From Paraflavitalea pollutisoli (lineage in GTDB: Bacteria; Bacteroidota; Bacteroidia; Chitinophagales; Chitinophagaceae), in assembly GCF_029360705.1 (NCBI RefSeq), contig NZ_JARKMX010000008.1, forward strand, positions 1,859,949 through 1,923,948: a DNA stretch of 64,000 nucleotides, read 5' to 3'. Position 1 is the stretch's first letter; every line of letters begins with the position of its first letter. Positions 19,943-27,222 of the stretch are shown here, in pieces. The translations under genes were made by a program, and so were the position numbers. The notes under the pieces were generated by a model that saw only the letters and a program-made list of their open reading frames with translations, made no database searches and was not told where the DNA came from.

Positions 19943-20413
19943 CTATACGCTTTCGAGGCATTTCTTCAATTGTTGCAGGTATTTTTTCAGATCACGGTTG
20001 GCCTTCCAGGAAATGATCAACCGGGGTAAACTGACCCCAACCGCAAACGCTACAATGCTTTTATCAAACTCGAGTTGATAATCCACCGTAGTTGCATGAT
20101 CAGCAGCAGACCGCACGCTGCGCTGACTTTTCAGGTAAAACATGGAATGACCGGGTGTTTCAAAGACGGCCGAATCATTGGGTATAAACTGAACGCAGGT
20201 TAGCTCCAATAAGTTATTGGGTGTGCGTTTTGACAGGTAAGCATATTCAGCAACAGTAACCCCCTCTTGCAAAGGTCCCGCTACTTCGCTTTTATTGATT
20301 TCTTTTCGCCATAAAGCGTCATTAGCTGGGTTGGCGAAAAAGTCAAATACAGTTGTCACGTCGTTATTGATCAAAATTGTCCCGGAGACATTTATCAAAT
20401 CCATTGTTATCAT
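19943..20413 (-). CDS. SRPBCC (START-like/polyketide cyclase) family protein
   Basis: From the ATG at 20413 (MITMDLINVSG; an alternative ATG is three codons later) the product is about 156 residues. The pattern fits the SRPBCC fold: an N-terminal strand with ILINNDVTTVFDFFANPAN, W-R-K-E, paired strands with YLKSQRSVR and VDYQLEF, and a C-terminal helix RDLKKYLQQLKKCLES. These proteins bind hydrophobic ligands in a cavity; the ligand is unknown. It diverges from the TetR gene, and the roughly 360-bp gap between them holds the TetR operator and promoter and otherwise nothing I can identify. Confidence 0.75.
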   Translation of the reverse strand: MITMDLINVSGTILINNDVTTVFDFFANPANDALWRKEINKSEVAGPLQEGVTVAEYAYLSKRTPNNLLELTCVQFIPNDSAVFETPGHSMFYLKSQRSVRSAADHATTVDYQLEFDKSIVAFAVGVSLPRLIISWKANRDLKKYLQQLKKCLESV

Positions 20414-20715
20414 TTTGCACTTATTAAAAGAGGTCGTCACAGTACCTGACTCAACCAACAAATCTACCCACACGGCTTCAGGGATGAGCCGACCAGTCGT
20501 ATGAATGGTTGAAATGGAAACCTGAGATGGAATATTTGATGGCGGCGTGAAAGGTGCTGGTTTTCCACACGCATCCTACGGCCCGGGCATGCTCCAGGCG
20601 AAATGAACTCTTCTGACCTATTACCGGCAACACTATCAATACTTTGAGTTTTGTAAAGTACAAAATGGAGCGTGTGCGGAATACTCCTCAGAAAAATAGT
20701 TTCACAAAAAAACAG

Positions 20716-20754
20716 ACAGACTTGTCTGTTCATATTCTTTTATCTGTACCTTTG
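20716..20754 (+). promoter_or_regulatory. TetR operator overlapping a Bacteroidetes promoter
   Basis: ACAGAC-TT-GTCTGT (20716-20729) is a perfect 6-bp inverted repeat preceded by another partial half-site. TACCTTTG at 20747-20754 matches the -7 element TAnnTTTG, and the TTG at 20722-20724 inside the palindrome sits where a -33 element would be. The tetR ATG follows at 20776. Negative autoregulation by the adjacent TetR protein is inferred from the overlap. Confidence 0.6.
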
Positions 20755-20775
20755 CTTTCATAAAGCGCAAGGCCT

Positions 20776-21300
20776 ATGATCAGTCCCAAAGAAAGAATAA
20801 TTGATACCGCCTCACTCCTGTTTCACCAGCAGGGCTACAACAGCACAGGCATCAACCAGATTATCAGCGAAGCCAATGTTGCCAAGGCAAGTTTTTATCA
20901 GCACTTCAAATCAAAGGACGAGCTATGTATTGCTTTCCTGAATGCCAGGCATGAGTATTGGTTTGCTGAATTGACGACCTATTGTGCAAAATCAAAAAGT
21001 ACCAAAAAACGAATCTTGAACGCCTTTGATTTCATTATCTATATGAATGAAAAAGAAGACTTCAGGGGTTGCAGCTTTTTGAATATGCTGTCTGAAATAT
21101 CAAAGGAACAGGATTCAATTCTGGCTGTTATACAAGCGCATAAAAGTGACCTTAGAAAATTCTTTGAAAAAGAAGTTGGAGCAGAAATATTAGCCGCGCA
21201 TATCTACCTGTTGTTTGAAAGTTCAATAATAGAAAGTCAACTCTTTAAATCAAACGAGTTGGTGGAGAGATCGAAAAAAATTGTAAACACTTTAATTTAA
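20776..21300 (+). CDS. TetR/AcrR family transcriptional regulator
   Basis: The product is 174 residues. The N-terminal helix-turn-helix is textbook Tet[20 protein letters not shown], then [20 protein letters not shown] and [10 protein letters not shown], residues 7-55. The C-terminal ligand domain contains three or four Cys residues and ends SKKIVNTLI. The gene is 5 bp upstream of a DUF1348 gene, with which it is probably co-transcribed. Codon use is visibly AT-richer than that of the genes at 1-20 kb, suggesting later acquisition. Confidence 0.92.
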   Translation: MISPKERIIDTASLLFHQQGYNSTGINQIISEANVAKASFYQHFKSKDELCIAFLNARHEYWFAELTTYCAKSKSTKKRILNAFDFIIYMNEKEDFRGCSFLNMLSEISKEQDSILAVIQAHKSDLRKFFEKEVGAEILAAHIYLLFESSIIESQLFKSNELVERSKKIVNTLI

Positions 21301-21305
21301 ACAAG

Positions 21306-21716
21306 ATGGAACAGAAACTTCCTTTGCCTCCATTTACATTGGAAACAGCAAAACAAAAAATCCAACTGGCAGAAGATGCCTGGAACAGCCAAAACCCCGA
21401 AAAAATAGCACTGGCTTATACCATCGACAGCGAGTGGCGCAATCGAAACGTGTTTGTCAATGGACGGGAAGAAATAGTGAAGTTCTTGGCTGAAAAATGG
21501 AAGAAAGAATTTGACTACAAACTAAAGAAGGAATATTGGGCGCATACCGACAACAGAATTGCCGTAAGATTTGAATACGAATATAAAAACAAAGAGGGTA
21601 AGTGGTTCAGAGCGTACGGTAATGAAAACTGGGAATTTGATGAGAACGGTTTAATGAAAAAGCGATACGCCAGTATCAATGACCTCGAAATTAATGAGGG
21701 AGACAGGTACCTTTAA
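21306..21716 (+). CDS. DUF1348 (NTF2-like SnoaL fold) family protein
   Basis: The product is 136 residues. The motifs [20 protein letters not shown] near 8, [20 protein letters not shown] near 38, [16 protein letters not shown] and [18 protein letters not shown] near 100 match the DUF1348 family, which has a cone-shaped NTF2-like fold. The biochemical function is not established. Co-directional with tetR at 5 bp spacing, it is probably regulated by it. Confidence 0.88.
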   Translation: MEQKLPLPPFTLETAKQKIQLAEDAWNSQNPEKIALAYTIDSEWRNRNVFVNGREEIVKFLAEKWKKEFDYKLKKEYWAHTDNRIAVRFEYEYKNKEGKWFRAYGNENWEFDENGLMKKRYASINDLEINEGDRYL

Positions 21717-21957
21717 TACAACTTTCACAAAAGAGAAATAGAAAGTGCTAACTTATAATGGCACTATCTTTTTGCGACGAGAACCTGGAGCTACAAACCT
21801 GGTATTGATCCGAAGCCGGATGCCTAGCCTGAAAAAAGAGCCCCACCAATGCTATCATGAAAGTGACCCCTTCACCAAATTTCTGTCTCACGGACCGGAT
21901 CAGGTGTTAGACGGAAATAGAGTATATTACCATAACTAACCCGTAAGACGTCAAAAC

Positions 21958-22458
21958 ATGGATACACTTCAACGCTATCGTTTCAACACGGCCCAAGGCA
22001 TCTTAGAGTTGGCCTGCATCGATATAGCCGAACCCAACAATGGTCGGATGCTCTATGAAGTGAAACTATCGCTGAATGATACGGATGTGACGAAAAAATA
22101 CTTCGGTTCATGGAGTTACATCAACATGAACCTCTCCGAGTACACGCCAGTTTCGGCTGATAAAAAATGGATATATATTCCTAATGAGTCCAACCATTTT
22201 TTGATAAATGCAGATACACTTGAAAAAGTAGAACTTCCCACCGCAGCATTCTTTAAAGCGAACCAGTTCACAGACGATTATTTATTGGTCCATACGTCAG
22301 GCAGCATCGTTTCCCGCAATCTTCGGAAGGGTAAAAACCAAACTTGGGCCCAGGAGTCGGCCCATATCTACTTTGAAAGTATTAAGCAGGTCTCATCCAG
22401 GCGTCTTATTGCCCAACTGAACAACGGTAAACAAATGGTGCTACTGTTGGAAGAATAG
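21958..22458 (+). CDS. Hypothetical protein, 166 residues
   Basis: I do not recognise this family. It starts MDTLQRYRFNTAQGILELA, lacks a signal peptide, and has repeated beta-strand-like segments with a WKSY-like turn (SADKKWIYIPNESNHFLINA) resembling a small beta-propeller or WG-repeat piece. It is the last chromosomal gene before the prophage junction repeats. Confidence 0.65.
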   Translation: MDTLQRYRFNTAQGILELACIDIAEPNNGRMLYEVKLSLNDTDVTKKYFGSWSYINMNLSEYTPVSADKKWIYIPNESNHFLINADTLEKVELPTAAFFKANQFTDDYLLVHTSGSIVSRNLRKGKNQTWAQESAHIYFESIKQVSSRRLIAQLNNGKQMVLLLEE

Positions 22459-22487
22459 CAAATCCCCCAACTCTTCAACCTGATCCC

Positions 22488-22560
22488 AAACAAGTTTGCC
22501 GCGCTGCACAACAAAAAAGCCCTCAGCAAATGCTGAGGGCTTTGTGACCCCGTCTGGATT
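22488..22560. repeat. 73-bp direct repeat, copy 1 (tRNA-3'-end-like, terminator hairpin)
   Basis: Identical over 73 bp to 22650-22722. It contains the hairpin GCCCTCAGCA-AA-TGCTGAGGGC flanked by an A run, and ends GTGACCCCGTCTGGATT. Read on the minus strand this resembles the T-arm and acceptor 3' strand of a tRNA followed by its terminator. No complete tRNA is present. It may mark an older integration event or the site of a small satellite insertion. Confidence 0.85.
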
Positions 22561-22603
22561 ATTCAAAATGATCCTGTCGCTTTTGCCTTACTCAAAGACC
22601 TCC

Positions 22604-22633
22604 ACCATGCTAACGCATGGTGCGGGCTTTTTT
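22604..22633 (+). terminator. Terminator hairpin between the two direct repeats
   Basis: ACCATGC-TAAC-GCATGGT is followed by a GC-rich turn and a run of T residues on the plus strand. It could terminate transcription from the hypothetical gene ending at 22458. Confidence 0.65.
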
Positions 22634-22649
22634 GCTGTTACGCGCTGGC

Positions 22650-22722
22650 AAACAAGTTTGCCGCGCTGCACAACAAAAAAGCCCTCAGCAAATGCTGAGG
22701 GCTTTGTGACCCCGTCTGGATT
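22650..22722. repeat. 73-bp direct repeat, copy 2; candidate prophage attL
   Basis: This perfect copy of 22488-22560 is immediately followed by the prophage. Here the similarity to a tRNA T-loop extends four bases further (CAAA). Tyrosine integrases commonly use the 3' end of tRNA genes, so I infer that this copy contains the left attachment core. The matching right site must lie outside the window. Confidence 0.65.
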
Positions 22723-22814
22723 CAAAAACAGTTTGAAACAATCTGATTATCAAACAATTGCGTAATTATTGGTAAAATGGTAAAACAAAAGCGCCCTTTT
22801 TATACCTTCGACGA

Positions 22815-23087
22815 ATGGATAAACAACTTCGCAACGAGGCAATAAAGACGCTTATAGGCACCGGCAAAATAAAAGAGTTCAGGGATATTTTCAAGAAGTA
22901 TGGCTATCCCAAAAGTCTCCTGGTGACCAAGGGCGGGTTCGCCAATGAGACCGTCAATAAGGCACTGGAAAACCCTGACATGCTCCGGATCAGCCAGGTG
23001 AAGCTTATTGCCAAGCATTTCAACGTGCCTACCTTTACAATTCTTGATCTGATTCTGACCCAGACAGGCGAGGACTGGGGAAAATAA
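22815..23087 (+). CDS. Small hypothetical prophage protein with helical C-terminus
   Basis: The product is 90 residues starting MDKQLRNEAIKTLIGTGKIK, and is the only plus-strand gene recognised in the prophage. The segment from residue 45 (NETVNKALENPDMLRISQVK then LIAKHFNVPTFTILDLIL) has the spacing of an XRE-type helix-turn-helix C-terminal half, so a regulator is possible. It converges on the lysozyme gene, with a shared terminator at 23091-23112. Confidence 0.6.
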   Translation: MDKQLRNEAIKTLIGTGKIKEFRDIFKKYGYPKSLLVTKGGFANETVNKALENPDMLRISQVKLIAKHFNVPTFTILDLILTQTGEDWGK

Positions 23088-23090
23088 AAA

Positions 23091-23112
23091 GCCCCGGTAA
23101 GACTACCAGGGC
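23091..23112 (-). terminator. Terminator of the prophage late operon
   Basis: GCCCTGGTA/TACCGGGGC pair around a four-base loop, followed on the minus strand by TTTTTATTTT. It lies after the stop of the lysozyme-like gene, the last gene of the minus-strand late region, and overlaps the end of the convergent plus-strand gene. Confidence 0.75.
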
Positions 23113-23138
23113 CAAAACTACCTGCTACAAAAAATCGC

Positions 23139-23699
23139 TTAAATACTTCGGGCGATTTCACGGAATCGCCAAACTTCTTTTGAGTAATTCTTTTGATGGG
23201 TTCTGCTGTCGATATCCTGGCCGGCCAGTAGTACTTTTTGCACGTTGCCCTCGCCACAATTGTATGCTGCTGTCACTGCCCTGGCCAAGCTATCACCGGT
23301 TAACGCCGGGAATTTAAGCTGCAGGTATTTCCGCTTCCCTTCCAGTACTTCAATTGCCTTTACGCAGGTCTTGTACGGATCTTTCCAGGCACCCGATTTT
23401 ACAAACTCAGGGAATGACCCGATATCGATCTGCCAGTAACCAAAGCCATGGTAAGACTTTTCCCTCTCTCCCGGTCGTTGGCCATAATCACCCCTCATAA
23501 GGGGATGTATAGCCTCTGGTTTTGCGTTTTGAGCCATGTATCGAGCAATAAGGAACCCAGTTTCCCGGTAGGCCATAGCAGCCAGCCAGTCTGTCGTATA
23601 CATCAGATCGGGATTTTTAGCCTTCGCCTCGGTCAGTGCCTTATCGATGATCGGTCCCAATTCCTTCAGTATCCAGGCGATTGCTTGCTTTTCTGTCAT
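23139..23699 (-). CDS. Lysozyme/lytic transglycosylase-like endolysin
   Basis: The product is 186 residues without a signal peptide. AAMAYRETGF carries the probable catalytic Glu46, followed by GFGYWQIDIGSFPEF and AAYNCGEGNVQKVL, the three landmarks of the SLT/goose-type lysozyme fold. It is expected to cleave the glycan strand of peptidoglycan at lysis. It lies downstream of several small membrane proteins, so its export probably depends on a holin or pinholin. Confidence 0.85.
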   Translation of the reverse strand: MTEKQAIAWILKELGPIIDKALTEAKAKNPDLMYTTDWLAAMAYRETGFLIARYMAQNAKPEAIHPLMRGDYGQRPGEREKSYHGFGYWQIDIGSFPEFVKSGAWKDPYKTCVKAIEVLEGKRKYLQLKFPALTGDSLARAVTAAYNCGEGNVQKVLLAGQDIDSRTHQKNYSKEVWRFREIARSI

Positions 23700-23714
23700 A
23701 AGAAGGTTTTACGG

Positions 23715-24089
23715 TTATTTGGAAGTGGTTTTTATCCCGACCCCACCATTGGCCTTATCAGTGCAAGCTCTACCCCATGGTCCACAAAGGCATATAAGGG
23801 CAATGGCGACCAAAAGTATTGTCGTCCACATATTCCCCCTGAGTTTTCGCCCGAGTGTTCCTGCCCCTGTATAATTGGCGTAGGCGACGTAGCCAGCAAC
23901 TGCTGCTCCGACCAGGCCCACCAGAGCCCACACCCAGAATCCCGCACCGTAACTTTTCACAACCTCCCACCCGGTGATCTCATAGTTCAAGTACTCGCTT
24001 TTGGTAAATAAAAATGCCAGAATAGCAACCAGGAAAATGGTAGCAATAGCCACTGCCAGAATCTTGGGTGCGTTGTCTTTCTTTGCCAT
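23715..24089 (-). CDS. Three-helix membrane protein, holin candidate
   Basis: From MAKKDNAPKILA (ATG at 24089) the product is 124 residues. Hydrophobic segments lie at about 11-30 (ILAVAIATIFLVAILAFLF), 50-72 (WVWALVGLVGAAVAGYVAY) and 90-105 (ILLVAIALICLC). Size, membrane topology and position next to the endolysin suggest a holin; no family is recognised. Confidence 0.65.
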   Translation of the reverse strand: MAKKDNAPKILAVAIATIFLVAILAFLFTKSEYLNYEITGWEVVKSYGAGFWVWALVGLVGAAVAGYVAYANYTGAGTLGRKLRGNMWTTILLVAIALICLCGPWGRACTDKANGGVGIKTTSK

Positions 24090-24099
24090 AAAATATGAT

Positions 24100-24240
24100 T
24101 TAGTGAATGATATGAGTTGAATCAATGTGTGCTGAGTCCACCGCAGGCCGGGCAGGTGCCGCTTCGCGGTCATCTTCTTCCTTTACTTCGACCGTGGGAA
24201 GGCAGGAAGAAATCAGCAACAGGAACAGTAGGTATTTCAT
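24100..24240 (-). CDS. 46-residue lipoprotein, outer spanin candidate
   Basis: The minus-strand ATG at 24240 opens MKYLLFLLLISSC, a minimal signal peptide with lipobox LISSC. About 30 charged and Pro/Ala residues follow, to a TAA at 24100. Small Pro-containing lipoproteins beside a membrane-anchored coiled-coil protein are the hallmark of two-component spanins, which fuse the inner and outer membranes at lysis. The stop of the coiled-coil gene lies one base before this ATG. Spanin function is inferred. Confidence 0.6.
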   Translation of the reverse strand: MKYLLFLLLISSCLPTVEVKEEDDREAAPARPAVDSAHIDSTHIIH

Positions 24241-24241
24241 G

Positions 24242-24889
24242 CTATTTGAAGATTAATAGTCCCCCAAGAACGGCGGCGCCGGCGGCAAGAGCTCGGCTCA
24301 ATGTCCGCTCTCTTTTTAACTTTTTGCGGGCCTTTGTGTAGTCGGAAGACAGTTTAATGTATTTGTCGTAGGTTAGGCTGTTGGCAGATCTAAGCTGAGT
24401 GATAAGATCCTGCCGGCTTTGCAGCAGGGAGTCTTTAGCATCCAACTGGGCTTCCTGGGCGGCGTCCACCGAATCGGCGTATACTTGGTACATCTCAATA
24501 ACTTCGTCCTGCAGGCGTGTTCGATCCTGAAGAGAGTCGCAGGCTGATATATATCCGACGGTGTCCCTATTAGCGCGGGCTGTATCCAGCTTGTTGCTTA
24601 TACGCTGTCGGTCCTTTCGGAGGCCGGCCAGCTCCCTATCGACCACCTCCTTCTTGTTTTTCAGATCGGTTGTAATAGACTGCAGCGAGTCAGCCCGGCG
24701 CACCAGGCGAATGGAGTCTGCAGCCTTGGCAAGCTCAACTTTTTGAAGTTGTTCTTGCACGGCCTTGACCTGTTTTCCGTCTTCTTTATTCGGCGGCAGG
24801 TTGGCCCCACCCCGGAAGATTATCGCTCCCAGGATGATCCCCACGGCAATAATTGCGGCGAGGTAGTAATGTCCTTTTGTTATTTTCAT
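24242..24889 (-). CDS. Membrane-anchored coiled-coil protein, inner spanin-like
   Basis: The product is 215 residues: N-terminal transmembrane helix at about 9-26 (YLAAIIAVGIILGAIIF), then a long charged coiled coil from 37 to 195 with DSLQ-type heptads. Unlike a classical i-spanin it also ends in a hydrophobic stretch (LAAGAAVLGGLLIF), so both ends may be in membranes. Paired with the lipoprotein at 24100-24240 it could be an atypical spanin. A structural coiled-coil role is the alternative. Confidence 0.6.
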   Translation of the reverse strand: MKITKGHYYLAAIIAVGIILGAIIFRGGANLPPNKEDGKQVKAVQEQLQKVELAKAADSIRLVRRADSLQSITTDLKNKKEVVDRELAGLRKDRQRISNKLDTARANRDTVGYISACDSLQDRTRLQDEVIEMYQVYADSVDAAQEAQLDAKDSLLQSRQDLITQLRSANSLTYDKYIKLSSDYTKARKKLKRERTLSRALAAGAAVLGGLLIFK

Positions 24890-25110
24890 AAAACTTTTTC
24901 GTTTCCCTTGTCAAAATCACGCTGGCGCTCCATACGCTCGATCCTGCGTATTCTATAGTCCTCATAGGTTTTAAAGGCCTTGATTACGGCAACAGCAACA
25001 CCCACTATACCAAGGGTCACGGATATGATATTGCCCAGGTTGGCAAGGAATCCAAGCACGTAAACAGTCAATCCCAAAGTGTTCAGCATGTACTTTAGCG
25101 TCTCGGCCAT
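24886..25110 (-). CDS. Small membrane protein in the lysis cassette
   Basis: From MAETLKYML (ATG at 25110) the product is 74 residues, with a hydrophobic stretch at about 10-42 (VYVLGFLANLGNIISVTLGI and VGVAVAVIKAF) and a highly charged tail RIRRIERMERQRD. One or two membrane segments plus a basic tail fit a holin or antiholin, but no family is recognised. Its end overlaps the spanin-like gene start by 4 bp and its start overlaps the end of the gene upstream. Confidence 0.6.
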   Translation of the reverse strand: MAETLKYMLNTLGLTVYVLGFLANLGNIISVTLGIVGVAVAVIKAFKTYEDYRIRRIERMERQRDFDKGNEKVL

Positions 25111-25493
25111 TTTATAGTTATTACTCCGATTGATAGAATAAATAGTGAACCCACTATGCTGAGTGTCTTTTGTTCGCTGAGTACTCCCGTTACCACCAGC
25201 GCCGTGTACACCCCTTTGAAGATTGCTATCCATTGAAAAGCTTTAAGAATCCCTTTGTATTGTCGATACTTTCCAGGCAATAGGCCGACTATCGCCCGGA
25301 AAGTTGTTGCGATGAATATCGCCATCATAGAATAGTACCAGACGTAGTAAGCGTCAGAGTGTGATCCCCATACGTAGTTTACAATATTCCAAACCACGAA
25401 AACGAGTATCACTTCGATCCAACTACTGTCCGTCGCCCGGAAGCGGTGGAGGTGGTTTCTTAGGTACTTCAATGCCACCAGGATCTTCTTCAT
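25095..25493 (-). CDS. Four-helix membrane protein of unknown function
   Basis: The product is 132 residues with hydrophobic segments near 27-42 (VILVFVVWNIVNYVW), 50-72, 85-105 and 112-128. No family is recognised. It sits within a run of overlapping small membrane-protein genes of the prophage lysis region. Confidence 0.55.
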   Translation of the reverse strand: MKKILVALKYLRNHLHRFRATDSSWIEVILVFVVWNIVNYVWGSHSDAYYVWYYSMMAIFIATTFRAIVGLLPGKYRQYKGILKAFQWIAIFKGVYTALVVTGVLSEQKTLSIVGSLFILSIGVITIKWPRR

Positions 25494-25611
25494 CTGTAAG
25501 GTTTAATTCATCCCCTTCGGGGATTCCGATTTCATGGCCTTCCTTCAGTCCCCAGTCCTTCAGGTCAGGGTTTCTTTCAAGGTCATCGGCGGTCAGCTTG
25601 CGCTTTTGCAT
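25423..25611 (-). CDS. Small acidic, Pro-rich hypothetical protein
   Basis: From MQKRKLTADDL (ATG at 25611) the product is 62 residues. It contains ERNPDLKDWGLKEGHEIGIP and ends in a Pro-rich stretch KKPPPPLPGDGQ. It overlaps the downstream membrane-protein gene by 71 bp. Its function is unknown. Confidence 0.5.
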   Translation of the reverse strand: MQKRKLTADDLERNPDLKDWGLKEGHEIGIPEGDELNLTDEEDPGGIEVPKKPPPPLPGDGQ

Positions 25612-25621
25612 ATATCTGGTT

Positions 25622-26041
25622 TTAGTTCGCCTTTGGGTCGGTAACAACCGGCTGATCAGGCGCCAGCCTTTGGTTGAGCCTATCCGCGCTTCGCTGGCTT
25701 GCGAGGATGCCGATGTTCTTTAACCACATGGCAGCCCTATCGATCACCATCCCGACGCCTATTGCGGCCAGGATCATTATATCAAGGCCGACATACTGGT
25801 ACGTGATTCGGATCAAAAGCGGCACAGCAAGGAAGTTTGCAAGAATCCGCTTCCAGTTCGCAGCAAGCAGAAAGGCCCAGCTGAATTTCACTGGAGTAGC
25901 TGTGCTCGAAATGTTTCGGTTGCTAGCATCGATAAGCAGCGAAATTGTCGCTGAGACATAGGCAATCACCAGGTACCCCATAAAGAAGCCAATCGGTCCA
26001 GGACCAATGACTACTGCCCAGAAATCAGGATTTTTATTCAT
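25622..26041 (-). CDS. Multi-helix membrane protein of the prophage
   Basis: The product is 139 residues with hydrophobic segments near 10-36 (FFMGYLVIAYVSATISLLI), 52-75 and 82-98 (LDIMILAAIGVGMVIDRAA). It could be a phage holin; no diagnostic motif is visible. It follows the tail-associated hydrolase genes. Confidence 0.55.
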   Translation of the reverse strand: MNKNPDFWAVVIGPGPIGFFMGYLVIAYVSATISLLIDASNRNISSTATPVKFSWAFLLAANWKRILANFLAVPLLIRITYQYVGLDIMILAAIGVGMVIDRAAMWLKNIGILASQRSADRLNQRLAPDQPVVTDPKAN

Positions 26042-26052
26042 AAAGGATTAAT

Positions 26053-27219
26053 TTATTCAGTTACTACAAGCTTCCCATCGACAACAGACACCTTTGCGGT
26101 ACCGGTAGTGCCATCAGAATACTTCAATACGATGGAGCCAGTTGCTTCTGTGAGCCTTCGAGTTTCCGGCTCTATAGCGATACCATCCTCCACAATCAGC
26201 TTCCGTGTATCTGTCTTTACCTTGCCGTTGACGGTCAGCGTGACCTGGTATTCGCCCGGGACCAGCCCGCTAAGCAGCTTTTTAGGGCCGCCACCGGCAC
26301 CGCCCTGGAGCTTATGGCTGTACCAGGGTGCAGTTGTCCGGCTCACCTCCCAGTAGTACTCCGACGCCCCTACGCTGGCCGACGCATCAAGCTCGAAGGC
26401 TGAGCCTGACGTTTTTGTGTCTTTGACATTGAAGTCGGCCTTTACTGTCGTGGAAGGGGGGGGATCCACAGGCTTAGTAGGCGTTAATGTAGAAGACCTG
26501 GTAAAAGCAATCCGCTTGGTCGTAGAGTTTGCGGCCATCCACTGCCAAGTGTTTTCTTCAGCCAATATCTCATTGAACCCGCTATGTGCGTGGCCGGAGT
26601 ACACGATCAGATAGGCCGGAAATTCCGGCTTGTATGCGTTCACCTTTGCCACGAAATCTTTGACATTGGCGGGGCTTACCGTGTCGTCGATCTCGCAGGT
26701 AGTGCCGATCACTTGCAGCCTGGCGTCGGCTACATTCTTATGCGTGGTAGCCCAGTTCACTGGAGCCGCAGCGATCGCGCCAGCAAGACTGGCGGCATCA
26801 GTCACAGAGGCGGTCACCTTCTTCAAAATAGCGCCGCCGCCCAAGGAGAAGCCAGCGATATACAAACGCGTCTGGTCAACGCTAAAATCCGCGCTGACCT
26901 GCCCCAGCACATAGGTGAAATCATTGGGTTGAAACGAATCGGGGTAGTTGACGGTCACCAGGTGGAAGTCGTACTTGGCGGCCAACACCTCTATGGTAGT
27001 ATTCTCAAAGGCATATTGCCTTGGCAGCGGCCCTGGCCCGTCATAGTCAAAGCCGTCGATCAAATTGATCAGGTTGTCTACCTGGCCCGCCCCGCGCTCA
27101 CCAATGCCGTGGACGCACAATAGTACGGGCCTGGTTGTTCCCTTGGCTGGCCGGATGGCAAAGCCTTCTTTGGCGTCGCTTTCGCGCTTATAGTAATGTA
27201 CTCCGTTAATAATTTCCAT
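26053..27219 (-). CDS. Alpha/beta hydrolase with PKD-like domain, tail-associated esterase candidate
   Basis: The product is 388 residues. Residues 30-235 form an alpha/beta hydrolase: oxyanion-hole CVHGIGERG near 36, nucleophile elbow GFSLGG with Ser125, an acidic candidate in CEIDDTVSPANV and a His candidate in SGHAHSGF. A Pro/Thr linker (PTKPVDPPP) leads to a PKD-type beta-sandwich from about 260 and a small C-terminal strand domain. Its position among tail-fibre genes suggests de-acylation of a surface polysaccharide during infection. Confidence 0.8.
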   Translation of the reverse strand: MEIINGVHYYKRESDAKEGFAIRPAKGTTRPVLLCVHGIGERGAGQVDNLINLIDGFDYDGPGPLPRQYAFENTTIEVLAAKYDFHLVTVNYPDSFQPNDFTYVLGQVSADFSVDQTRLYIAGFSLGGGAILKKVTASVTDAASLAGAIAAAPVNWATTHKNVADARLQVIGTTCEIDDTVSPANVKDFVAKVNAYKPEFPAYLIVYSGHAHSGFNEILAEENTWQWMAANSTTKRIAFTRSSTLTPTKPVDPPPSTTVKADFNVKDTKTSGSAFELDASASVGASEYYWEVSRTTAPWYSHKLQGGAGGGPKKLLSGLVPGEYQVTLTVNGKVKTDTRKLIVEDGIAIEPETRRLTEATGSIVLKYSDGTTGTAKVSVVDGKLVVTE

Positions 27220-27222
27220 ATA

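Noticed and set aside
20464-20733. Minus-strand open frames overlapping the TetR operator region
   Set aside because: They start inside the operator or promoter and have no protein-like pattern; probably chance frames in the divergent intergenic region.
21745-21939. 64-residue plus-strand open frame
   Set aside because: No recognisable family, no conserved-looking pattern and poor start context; the 240-bp gap looks non-coding.
22496-22765. Open frame on the plus strand containing an internal 89-residue duplication
   Set aside because: It is simply the translation of the two 73-bp direct repeats and terminator hairpins; composition and lack of a start context argue against a gene.
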